From Chitinophaga eiseniae (GTDB lineage Bacteria > Bacteroidota > Bacteroidia > Chitinophagales > Chitinophagaceae): a stretch of DNA of 64,000 nucleotides. The notes beneath the pieces were generated by a model. The model had not been told where the DNA came from, did no database searches, and saw only the letters and a list, made by a program, of their open reading frames with translations. Shown here piece by piece: positions 17,436-24,824 of the stretch (positions are counted from its first letter, which is position 1; every line of letters begins with the position of its first letter). The stretch spans positions 806,001 through 870,000 of the forward strand of contig NZ_JABAHZ010000001.1 of the NCBI RefSeq assembly GCF_012641265.1, written 5' to 3'. Made by a program: the position numbers and the translations under genes.

Positions 17436-17443
17436 TATATTTG
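17436..17443 (+). promoter_or_regulatory. -7 box for the gene at 17462
   Basis: TATATTTG, an exact TAnnTTTG match, 18 bases before the ATG, in an AT-rich stretch between divergent genes. This would give a leader of only about a dozen bases. Confidence 0.5.
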
Positions 17444-17461
17444 AAATTATTAATTAATTGA

Positions 17462-19075
17462 ATGATGACATATCTAAGATGGCCGGTTCTTTTAGTGGGA
17501 TTAATGCTACACACAGCGGCTTTTGCGCAGATACCCGTTGTTACCATGAGTCCGGCCTTCGGAGAGCCTGGAGACGGTTGGGATAAACTCCTGCAGCTGA
17601 AAAACGGCAACACGGTATACCTGCATTTTGGAAAGAAAGAAGGACTGTTGCTAACCATATATAACCCACAGCGGGAGCCGGTTGTCAATGATACGATACA
17701 CACCACACAATGGAATGCGGAAGACCTGGAATCGACCGAAATAGACGGGATTTACGAGATCAGCGGACAACCGGTTATTTTCCTGCAACAGCTGGTGAAA
17801 TATAACCCGGTGCTGTATCGCCTGGTCCTGGACGGACAAACAGGCCAGCTACTGCGGGAAGATAAACTGGGAGAGCTACCGTCCATACAGCATCGCAGCG
17901 TATTTGCCGAAGATAATCTCGCCTCTCACGATTGTTATGTAGAAAAGGATCCCGACAGCGACTACTATGCAGTGGCCCTGTTTTCAGGTGCAGCTATCCA
18001 GAAAAACGACAGCATTCACGAACGCATTCAGGTACTGCATTTTTCACCATCGCATGAAATGATCCACCAGGGATGGTTTTACCTGCCCGATACATCGTAT
18101 AGCTATTTCAGTTATATCGATATGACGGTACAGGGTAAAGAAAAGGTGTACCTGGCTACCGTTGGTTTTAATGCTAAAAGGAAAGAAGGAGATGCGGCGC
18201 CCAAAGTGCTCTTTTCCATGCTATCGCCCGACTCGGCCACCTTTGCACACCGGGTGCTCGACTATACTGCCGGCGCCGGTAATATGACCGGGTATATCCG
18301 GACTGCAACTGCATTATCGCAGGTATACCTCTTACTGAACCATCCGGTCAATGGTATGATGATGAATGTTTTCCAGGCGCCCAACGGGAAGCTACGCAGG
18401 CATATGGAATGGAAGCTCCCGGAACTCAACGGTAAAGCGCAACAGGAGCTGGGCTATAAGGACGACTTTAAAGGAACACCACAACGGTTACTGCTACACG
18501 AAGATGGCAGCAGTACACTCTTGCTGGAAAACCTGTCGTTTTACAAACAGGGCAATTCACAAATCAGTAAGCTCCATACCAACCTGGGCGACATCGGCAT
18601 CAGCCGGCTCGACACGGCAGGTCGGGAGCAAAGCGCTGTGGCCATATCCAAATACCAGGTCATTACCGGCGTATGTGAGCCTTTCCAGCTACAACGCAGG
18701 GCCAAGAGTGCGTGGATATTCCGCAATAAAATTGCTGCCCTCAATACGAACACCTATCTTTCTTACGACTACATCGCTACACCCGACGCATCTTTTGTGT
18801 TGTTTAACGACTACTTGCAATACCTGGATACCGGTGGGCAAGACCGGGTGCGCAAACCGCTGAAATTCGCTGTAGATGCTAATTTTATCTGTTGTCGTTT
18901 TTATAATGGTAAAATGGAAAAGCTCTTTTTATTTGGCATGCCGGAAGTAACGAAAGGATATGCCTGTATGATGGGCGCTGCGGATTACAACGCCGCTTCC
19001 CGTACCTATGCTACCCTGGTGATCTCACGAAAGGGATTGGAGAAGAAAGCCAATATTGCCTGGATAAAATTTTAA
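17462..19075 (+). CDS. Secreted protein of unknown function
   Basis: A 537-residue protein I do not recognise. It has a signal peptide (about residues 1-22, ending AAFAQ) and a large mature part rich in alternating hydrophobic/polar strands, e.g. LLQLKNGNTVYLHF, GQPVIFLQQL, KVYLATVGFN, which suggests an all-beta, possibly propeller-like fold. There are no obvious catalytic motifs, sorting signal or membrane segments after the signal peptide. ATG 17462 and 17465 are both possible starts. It is convergent with the endonuclease V gene and seems a single-gene unit. Confidence 0.75.
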   Translation: MMTYLRWPVLLVGLMLHTAAFAQIPVVTMSPAFGEPGDGWDKLLQLKNGNTVYLHFGKKEGLLLTIYNPQREPVVNDTIHTTQWNAEDLESTEIDGIYEISGQPVIFLQQLVKYNPVLYRLVLDGQTGQLLREDKLGELPSIQHRSVFAEDNLASHDCYVEKDPDSDYYAVALFSGAAIQKNDSIHERIQVLHFSPSHEMIHQGWFYLPDTSYSYFSYIDMTVQGKEKVYLATVGFNAKRKEGDAAPKVLFSMLSPDSATFAHRVLDYTAGAGNMTGYIRTATALSQVYLLLNHPVNGMMMNVFQAPNGKLRRHMEWKLPELNGKAQQELGYKDDFKGTPQRLLLHEDGSSTLLLENLSFYKQGNSQISKLHTNLGDIGISRLDTAGREQSAVAISKYQVITGVCEPFQLQRRAKSAWIFRNKIAALNTNTYLSYDYIATPDASFVLFNDYLQYLDTGGQDRVRKPLKFAVDANFICCRFYNGKMEKLFLFGMPEVTKGYACMMGAADYNAASRTYATLVISRKGLEKKANIAWIKF

Positions 19076-19097
19076 TAAAGGGGAAAGCTTTATACTT

Positions 19098-19790
19098 TCA
19101 GCTCATTCCCGTCCATCCTTCCGGGATGGCGCCCAGGCGGAATTGATTCACGGCATTATGCGCCAGCCGCGTAGGCTCAGGCAGCCGGTACTTTTGTATA
19201 CACTGCCGGAGAATGCGCAGGCTATCAGGAACATCGACCAGGTGACCGGGGGAAACAAAGATGGGTTTTACATTGGTTTTACTTCTCAATACATTTCCTA
19301 ACAGCTGCCCCTTTCGATCCGTCAACGGGCTAACACTGCCTTTTTCAGGTCCCGGTTCCTCATATACGCCATATAGTTTTTTCTTGGCGCTGCCGATAGT
19401 GGCCTGTTGCGCCAGTACACCAAAATGGCTGGCAATACCCATGCGGCGCGGGTGTGCAATGCCGTGCCCATCCACCACCAGTATATCAGGTTTTAATGGC
19501 AACTGCTCCCAGGCGTCCAGCAGGGCAGGTACCTCCCGGAAGGCGAGGAATCCGGGTACATAAGGAAAGTGTACCTCTTTCTTCACCAGGCTATAACCCA
19601 CTGGTATCAGCGATGGAAACTTTAACAACACGATACCCGCGTATACGGTGGTGCTGAATTTATTGAAAGAGATATCGGCGCCTGCGATATAGTTCAAAGG
19701 GCCCTTATAAGGAACCAGCGTTACTTTTTCCTGTAGCTCCCGTTGCAGCAGGGTAGCCTCGGGAACGGTTAATTCATTATAGTCCGGCAT
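19098..19790 (-). CDS. nfi: Endonuclease V (deoxyinosine 3' endonuclease)
   Basis: A 230-residue endonuclease V, which nicks one base beyond deoxyinosine and starts its repair. The family motifs are complete: YIAGADISF (D39), PYVPGFLAFREVP (E86), VVDGHGIAHPRRMGIASH (D107) and FVSPGH, matching the catalytic D35/E89/D110 set of the E. coli enzyme. The stop of the DUF763 gene lies 22 bases upstream of its start, so the two are probably an operon, perhaps reflecting a shared DNA-repair role. Confidence 0.95.
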   Translation of the reverse strand: MPDYNELTVPEATLLQRELQEKVTLVPYKGPLNYIAGADISFNKFSTTVYAGIVLLKFPSLIPVGYSLVKKEVHFPYVPGFLAFREVPALLDAWEQLPLKPDILVVDGHGIAHPRRMGIASHFGVLAQQATIGSAKKKLYGVYEEPGPEKGSVSPLTDRKGQLLGNVLRSKTNVKPIFVSPGHLVDVPDSLRILRQCIQKYRLPEPTRLAHNAVNQFRLGAIPEGWTGMS

Positions 19791-19812
19791 ATCCGTTTGT
19801 TTACAGATCCAT

Positions 19813-21021
19813 TCAGAAAAGGGTCAGTTGATCTCCGTTTTGAGGTGGCGTGGGTTTCACCGCCTTCCCGAAAACGGTTCTACCACCGTATTGCCAGGAG
19901 TTTTGACGTTCCTGTTCAATTAATTTATCGAAGTTGGTGTTGGGTTCGAAATCTTTTTCTATTTGTTGTGATAATACAGATAGCTTCCTGATGGCATCCT
20001 TCTTATCAGATTCCCCGATTTTAGCCTTATACAGGGCTTCTTTAAGCGTATGAATCGTTTCATCGTAAATACGGGTAGGCACGGGGAATGGATGCCCGTC
20101 CTTACCTCCATGGGCAAACGAAAACCGGGCCGGGTCTTCAAACCGGGAAGGAGTGCCATGTATCACTTCACTCACCAGGGTGAGCGACTGTAACGTGCGC
20201 GGGCCTACGCCTTCCAGCATCAATAGCGTTTCAAAATTGGCCGGGTTGGTGTCATGCGCTAATGCCAGTACGCTCCCCAGCCGTTTCAGGTTCACATTTT
20301 CTGCTCTTACATCGTGATGCTCCGGCATGATCAGCTGTTTGATTTCCGGTAACAGGTGTGCTGGCTTTTCTTTGGTAAGTTGTAAGATGCCTGATTTGGT
20401 GCTATCGGCCTGAAGGTCGGTGAGGTTGAGGATTTGTCCCTGGTTGCGGCCGTAAATAAATGTATGCGGCGCTTCCGTAAAGGACTTAAAGGCAGCGGAG
20501 TGCCAATGATAGCGCCGGGCCATGCTACTGGCGTCATTCATGCCCTGCTGCACTACGGCCCATTCTCCTTCGTCCGACAGGATGAAGGAATGCAGGTATA
20601 ACTGAAAGCCGTCCTGTATGGCGGTATTATCGACTTTGGCAGTCAGCTTACTGCTGTATACCAGCTGATCGCCCGGTAAGCCGGTTTTATCGGCAATGGC
20701 GATGAGTTCGGCGGGTGTTTGTTTGCTGTAACGGCCTTTGCCACCGCAGATATAGATACCCAGTTCCGCTGCACGGGGATTAACGGCTTTTTTCAATGCC
20801 CCCATCACACTGGTAGTAATACCGGAAGAATGCCAGTCCATGCCCAGCACGCAACCCAGTGCCTGGAACCAGCAGGGATCGCTGAGCCTTTTAATCACTT
20901 CTCCTTTGCCATAATCGGTCACAATGGACTCTACAATAGCACCGCCTAAAAGGCTCATTCGGCGGGCCAGCCAGGGTGGTACCTGACCGTAGTGTAGTGG
21001 CATATCAGCATATGAAGGCAT
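19813..21021 (-). CDS. DUF763 domain-containing protein
   Basis: A 402-residue protein of the DUF763 family (LHYGQVPPWLARRM near the start, then LGCVLGMDWHSSGITT, QGMNDASSMARRYHWHS). Function is not established. The segment LLMLEGVGPRTLQSL reads as a helix-hairpin-helix DNA-binding motif, and the last residues are DQLTLF, close to the bacterial sliding-clamp binding consensus QL(S/D)LF. With endonuclease V directly downstream in the same unit, a DNA-repair or processing role is likely, but this is an inference. Confidence 0.88.
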   Translation of the reverse strand: MPSYADMPLHYGQVPPWLARRMSLLGGAIVESIVTDYGKGEVIKRLSDPCWFQALGCVLGMDWHSSGITTSVMGALKKAVNPRAAELGIYICGGKGRYSKQTPAELIAIADKTGLPGDQLVYSSKLTAKVDNTAIQDGFQLYLHSFILSDEGEWAVVQQGMNDASSMARRYHWHSAAFKSFTEAPHTFIYGRNQGQILNLTDLQADSTKSGILQLTKEKPAHLLPEIKQLIMPEHHDVRAENVNLKRLGSVLALAHDTNPANFETLLMLEGVGPRTLQSLTLVSEVIHGTPSRFEDPARFSFAHGGKDGHPFPVPTRIYDETIHTLKEALYKAKIGESDKKDAIRKLSVLSQQIEKDFEPNTNFDKLIEQERQNSWQYGGRTVFGKAVKPTPPQNGDQLTLF

Positions 21022-21042
21022 ATAAAAAAAGTTAAGAAGCTG

Positions 21043-21708
21043 CTATAGGGGATTAGCCTGGATCTGGTACTCGAAGATGTCTTTTTGCTGTAGCAAAAAT
21101 TCATCTAATTGTTCCATTTTGTCGCGATGCCCCCGCACAGCGTAGTTCATCTCTATTACATTTTCTTTCCTCACCGTCAGCATTTTCTTGTATTTAAGAT
21201 GAAACGATTGCAATGTGGCCTCCACATCGGGATGTGGAGATTTATCTTCATAAAAATAAATCGTGTACACCCGTTTATCGTTGATGTCGGCAATACTTTT
21301 TTCTACATATTCCAGCAATATCAATACCACCAAAGACCCTGCCAGCGCGGCGGCTGCCAGCCAGTACTGGCTCATTCCCACTGCCATTCCCAATGCTGCT
21401 GCTATCCAGATGGATGCGGCAGTAGTAATGCCATCAATGGTAAAGTCACCTTTGAAGATAACGCCGGCGCCGATAAACCCAACGCCTGTGAGAATGTTGG
21501 AGGCAACACGATCAGGGGAATTGGGAAATCCCATTTCGGCCGACAATATTGTGAAAACCGTACTGCCAATGCAGATCAGCGTCATAGTACGCATACCTGC
21601 CGCTTTACGTTTGTACTCCCTTTCTATCCCCAGTAGGGAACCCACTAGCAGTGCGATCAATATTTTGAGGAGCTGATCTTCTTCTATGATTTGCAATACA
21701 TGTTTCAT
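21043..21708 (-). CDS. MgtC/SapB family membrane protein
   Basis: A 221-residue MgtC-like protein: an N-terminal membrane domain with LLVGSLLGIEREYKRKAAGMRTM, GVGFIGAGVIFKG and GITTAASIWIAAALGMAVG, all typical of the family, and a soluble C-terminal domain of about 80 residues. MgtC homologues are tied to magnesium homeostasis and, in pathogens, to control of ATP synthase; the role in free-living Bacteroidota is unclear. It lies 21 bases after nothing on its own strand except the DUF763 unit downstream, so it may head that operon. Confidence 0.9.
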   Translation of the reverse strand: MKHVLQIIEEDQLLKILIALLVGSLLGIEREYKRKAAGMRTMTLICIGSTVFTILSAEMGFPNSPDRVASNILTGVGFIGAGVIFKGDFTIDGITTAASIWIAAALGMAVGMSQYWLAAAALAGSLVVLILLEYVEKSIADINDKRVYTIYFYEDKSPHPDVEATLQSFHLKYKKMLTVRKENVIEMNYAVRGHRDKMEQLDEFLLQQKDIFEYQIQANPL

Positions 21709-21835
21709 GGGGCAAAAAAATATCTTCTTACAAATGTAAGCGTTGGCACAATTCTTTCAATACAAAAGGAAAATTAAACCACTCGTGTGTTCGTCGTTTT
21801 AGCAGCCGCGTTTTTTCACTATAAATTATGCCCGG

Positions 21836-22033
21836 ATGGAACCATTTTTCTATAAAGCCTGTATTATCATTTGCCTGACCGGAATGCTCAGCATTTTTCT
21901 TTTTAGCTGCAGTGGTAGTAAAGAAGCCAGCAGGGAAGCAGATTCAGCTGCGGTGTCTATGCCCCGTGTAGACAGTACCAGTGTAATACCCGTGGATACC
22001 ATGAAAACAAAGCCCGATACTACGCGTCATTGA
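21836..22033 (+). CDS. Small lipoprotein
   Basis: A 65-residue protein with a hydrophobic leader and a lipobox-like LFSC at about residues 22-25, followed by Ser/Lys/Asp/Thr-rich, probably disordered sequence ending in DTTRH. No domain is recognised. The next small lipoprotein gene follows by 68 bases and has a similar build, so the two may be distant paralogues in one unit. Confidence 0.6.
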   Translation: MEPFFYKACIIICLTGMLSIFLFSCSGSKEASREADSAAVSMPRVDSTSVIPVDTMKTKPDTTRH

Positions 22034-22101
22034 TCAAACACCATAAGGGGAAGTAGCAGGTTAACTCATTCAAATGATTACTTCACCCTTAAACAGTCAA
22101 T

Positions 22102-22359
22102 ATGATGAAAGTATCAAACATGTTCCTGGCAGCGGGAGTAGCCACTTTAATGCTCGTCGCCTGTGGAAACGGTCACAAACCGGCGACAGATTCTCTCAAC
22201 AACTCCACAGATTCAATCGGGATGGGTACGGGAGCCGTTACGCCGGCAGATACGGCGCCGGCGGCGCAAACGCCTCCGGGTGCCATCAATCCCGGGGAAG
22301 ATTCGGCCCGCTATGGTACTGGCGCCGGGGATTCGTCCAAAAACAGGCCGCGTCGCTAG
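22102..22359 (+). CDS. Small lipoprotein, second
   Basis: An 85-residue protein with a leader ending in the lipobox LVAC (C about 21), then a Gly/Thr/Asp/Pro-rich low-complexity tail without a recognised domain. ATG 22102 and ATG 22105 are both possible. It is followed at 22370 by a hairpin terminator, so the unit ends here. Function unknown. Confidence 0.6.
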   Translation: MMKVSNMFLAAGVATLMLVACGNGHKPATDSLNNSTDSIGMGTGAVTPADTAPAAQTPPGAINPGEDSARYGTGAGDSSKNRPRR

Positions 22360-22369
22360 TACGTCAACC

Positions 22370-22424
22370 GATGCCTCCGATGTTTATACCTTGCGGGTAA
22401 GCAACGGAGGCATCATTATTTTAT
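22370..22424 (+). terminator. Terminator after the small lipoproteins
   Basis: GATGCCTCCG (22370-22379) pairs with CGGAGGCATC (22405-22414), with a further small stem TTGC/GCAA in the loop, followed by ATTATTTTAT. Confidence 0.7.
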
Positions 22425-22487
22425 CGCTCTTTTTGCAATATATTTGGATATCGTTCGTCAACCTCTATATAAAAAGTTTATATCCGA

Positions 22488-24260
22488 ATGCAAAACGACA
22501 CCACCGCAGCGACGCAGCAGCCACCCATTAAGCTGGCTTCCCTCAAGAAAACATTCCGACTATTCCGTTATGTAAAACCCTACTGGGCTCAATTTGCCCT
22601 GGGACTCCTGTTTCTCCTGGTTTCCAGCCTGGCTGGCCTGGCACTTCCCAAATTATTAGGTAACCTGGTAGATCCGAAAAGCAGCGAACAATTATTTAAA
22701 GGCATGAACCTGGCGGGTGTACTATTGGTAGCAGTGCTTGTAGGACAGTCTGTGTTTTCATTTTTTCGCATTATATTATTTGTGAATGTGACCGAGAGAA
22801 CACTGGCCACCCTTCGCCAAACGGTGTACAGCCACCTGATTAAGCTGCCTATGAAATTTTTCCTGGAAAGACGGGTAGGAGAGTTGAGCAGCCGTATATC
22901 CTCAGATATATCTTTGTTGCAGGAAACCTTTACCACCACGCTGGCTGAGTTTATCCGGCAGATGATTATCATCATAGGAGGCGTTGTAATTTTATTGATT
23001 ACTTCTCCCGGGCTGACTGCCTTTATGCTGGCCACGTTGCCTGCCATGATGGTAGCTGCCGTTTTTTTCGGGAAATTCATCCGCCGGTTTTCCAAGCAGG
23101 TACAGGAACAGGTAGCAGCCGCTAATACGGTGGTAGAGGAAACCTTACAGGGTATCCTGAATGTAAAAGCATTTGCAAACGAATTTTTTGAAATAGCGCG
23201 CTACCGCAAACGCACCAACGAAGCGGCCCGCACGGGCATGAAAGGGGGTAAATACAGGGGCGCATTTTCTTCCTTTATTATCCTGGGCATCTTCGGCGCC
23301 CTGGTAGCCGTGATCTGGAGAGGCGTAGCCATGGGCATGCCCACTTCCGCACTGTTATCCTTTGTGCTATACTCCCTGTTCATAGGCGGCTCTGTGGCCG
23401 GGCTGGCGGAAGTATATACCAACCTGCAAAAGAGTATCGGCGCCACTGAACACTTGTTGGAAATCTTAGACGAACCGGCAGAAGATATTACGCCGGTGAC
23501 TACTATTGCTCCCGAAAACCAGCTGGACGGGCAGATCAGCTTCCGCGATATCTCTTTCCATTATCCCTCCCGGCCGGATCTGACCATCATGGATAGCGTT
23601 TCCTTTGATGTATATGCCGATCAGAAGGTAGCGTTGGTAGGGCCCAGCGGCGCCGGTAAAAGTACCATCGTATCCTTACTGTTACGCCTGTACGACCCTG
23701 TGAGCGGACATATTTTGTTCGACGGTAAAGACAGTAAATCTTTTCCATTATCGGAATTACGTTCGCAGATGGCCGTAGTACCGCAGGATGTTTTTCTTTT
23801 CGGTGATACCATTGCTGAGAACATTGCCTATGGCAAACCCGATGCTACCGTAGCCGAAATGGAAGCCGCCGCGCGACAAGCCAACGCCTGGGAATTCATA
23901 CAAAGGTTCCCATTAGGACTCGACACCGTAGTGGGAGAGCGTGGCATACAGCTCTCCGGCGGACAGCGCCAACGCATTGCCATTGCCCGTGCGGTACTCA
24001 AAAATCCCCGTATCCTGATATTGGACGAAGCTACGTCTGCCCTGGATTCTGAGTCGGAAAAACTGGTGCAGGATGCCCTGGATAAGCTCATGGAAGGCCG
24101 TACTTCCCTGGTAATTGCCCATCGTTTGGCCACCGTAAGGCAGGCGGATAAAATTATTGTACTCGATAAAGGACGTATTGTAGAAGAAGGTACGCACAAT
24201 GAATTAATAGGACTGGACGGGTTGTATAGAACCCTGAGTGATATGCAGTTTGCGAGCTAA
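22488..24260 (+). CDS. ABC exporter, permease and ATPase in one chain
   Basis: A 590-residue half-transporter of the MsbA/LmrA/TAP type that works as a homodimer in the inner membrane. Six membrane helices fill about residues 30-320. The ATPase has Walker A GPSGAGKST at about 385, Q-loop VVPQDVFLF, signature LSGGQRQRIAIARA at about 489, Walker B ILILDEATSALD at about 508 and H-loop VIAHRLATV. Substrate (lipid, drug or peptide) cannot be told from sequence. Single-gene unit ending at a strong bidirectional terminator. Confidence 0.94.
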   Translation: MQNDTTAATQQPPIKLASLKKTFRLFRYVKPYWAQFALGLLFLLVSSLAGLALPKLLGNLVDPKSSEQLFKGMNLAGVLLVAVLVGQSVFSFFRIILFVNVTERTLATLRQTVYSHLIKLPMKFFLERRVGELSSRISSDISLLQETFTTTLAEFIRQMIIIIGGVVILLITSPGLTAFMLATLPAMMVAAVFFGKFIRRFSKQVQEQVAAANTVVEETLQGILNVKAFANEFFEIARYRKRTNEAARTGMKGGKYRGAFSSFIILGIFGALVAVIWRGVAMGMPTSALLSFVLYSLFIGGSVAGLAEVYTNLQKSIGATEHLLEILDEPAEDITPVTTIAPENQLDGQISFRDISFHYPSRPDLTIMDSVSFDVYADQKVALVGPSGAGKSTIVSLLLRLYDPVSGHILFDGKDSKSFPLSELRSQMAVVPQDVFLFGDTIAENIAYGKPDATVAEMEAAARQANAWEFIQRFPLGLDTVVGERGIQLSGGQRQRIAIARAVLKNPRILILDEATSALDSESEKLVQDALDKLMEGRTSLVIAHRLATVRQADKIIVLDKGRIVEEGTHNELIGLDGLYRTLSDMQFAS

Positions 24261-24268
24261 GCTGATTG

Positions 24269-24315
24269 TATAAAATAAAGCGGGACGCCACCATGGCGTC
24301 CCGCTTTATTTTATA
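24269..24315. terminator. Bidirectional terminator, 22-bp perfect stem
   Basis: Arms 24269-24290 and 24294-24315 are perfectly complementary around loop CCA. The outer part is A-rich on one side and T-rich on the other, giving a T-tract in both directions, as expected between convergent genes. Confidence 0.93.
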
Positions 24316-24320
24316 TGCGA

Positions 24321-24794
24321 TTATAAATACGGCTTCATTTCTTCATCAATATCCTTACGCAGGTCCATCAGCTTCCTGGCATATCCTTCCAGGCTGATTT
24401 CATTGGCTGTTTGCGGAATCCATTTGGGTACCGGCACGGTTTTCCCGGTATCGTCTACTGCCGCAAATACCATGACGCAGTGGGTCGTCTTTGATTTTTG
24501 TTGTTGTCGCGGGTTGCCGGCAAATACATCTATGGAGATATGCATGCTGGTGTTACCGGTGTAGATGATCTTGGCCTGGATTTCCACGAGGTCGCCAATA
24601 GCAATCGGCTTGAAGAAGCGAATGCCTCCCACATAGACAGTAACGGCGTATTGCCCGCTCCAATTGGCCGCACAGGTGTAACCTGCCTGGTCAATCCACT
24701 TCATAACGGAGCCGCCGTGTACCTTTCCACCGAAATTAACGTCCGATGGTTCGGCCAGAAACCGCAGGGTAATAGTGTGATAAATAGAATCCAT
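24321..24794 (-). CDS. Acyl-CoA thioesterase, hotdog fold
   Basis: A 157-residue acyl-CoA thioesterase of the YciA/BFIT type, hydrolysing acyl-CoA to free acid and CoA. The family core is visible: VNFGGKVHGGSVMKWIDQAGY at about residues 19-39, VGGIRFFKPIAIGDLVEI, and YTGNTSMHISIDVFA. The putative catalytic Asp is in WIDQAG. It ends next to the shared terminator and starts 30 bases after the stop of the outer-membrane receptor gene, so it may be co-transcribed with it. Confidence 0.9.
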   Translation of the reverse strand: MDSIYHTITLRFLAEPSDVNFGGKVHGGSVMKWIDQAGYTCAANWSGQYAVTVYVGGIRFFKPIAIGDLVEIQAKIIYTGNTSMHISIDVFAGNPRQQQKSKTTHCVMVFAAVDDTGKTVPVPKWIPQTANEISLEGYARKLMDLRKDIDEEMKPYL

Positions 24795-24824
24795 AAAAGA
24801 TGTTTACGATCTACAAAGTACGAA

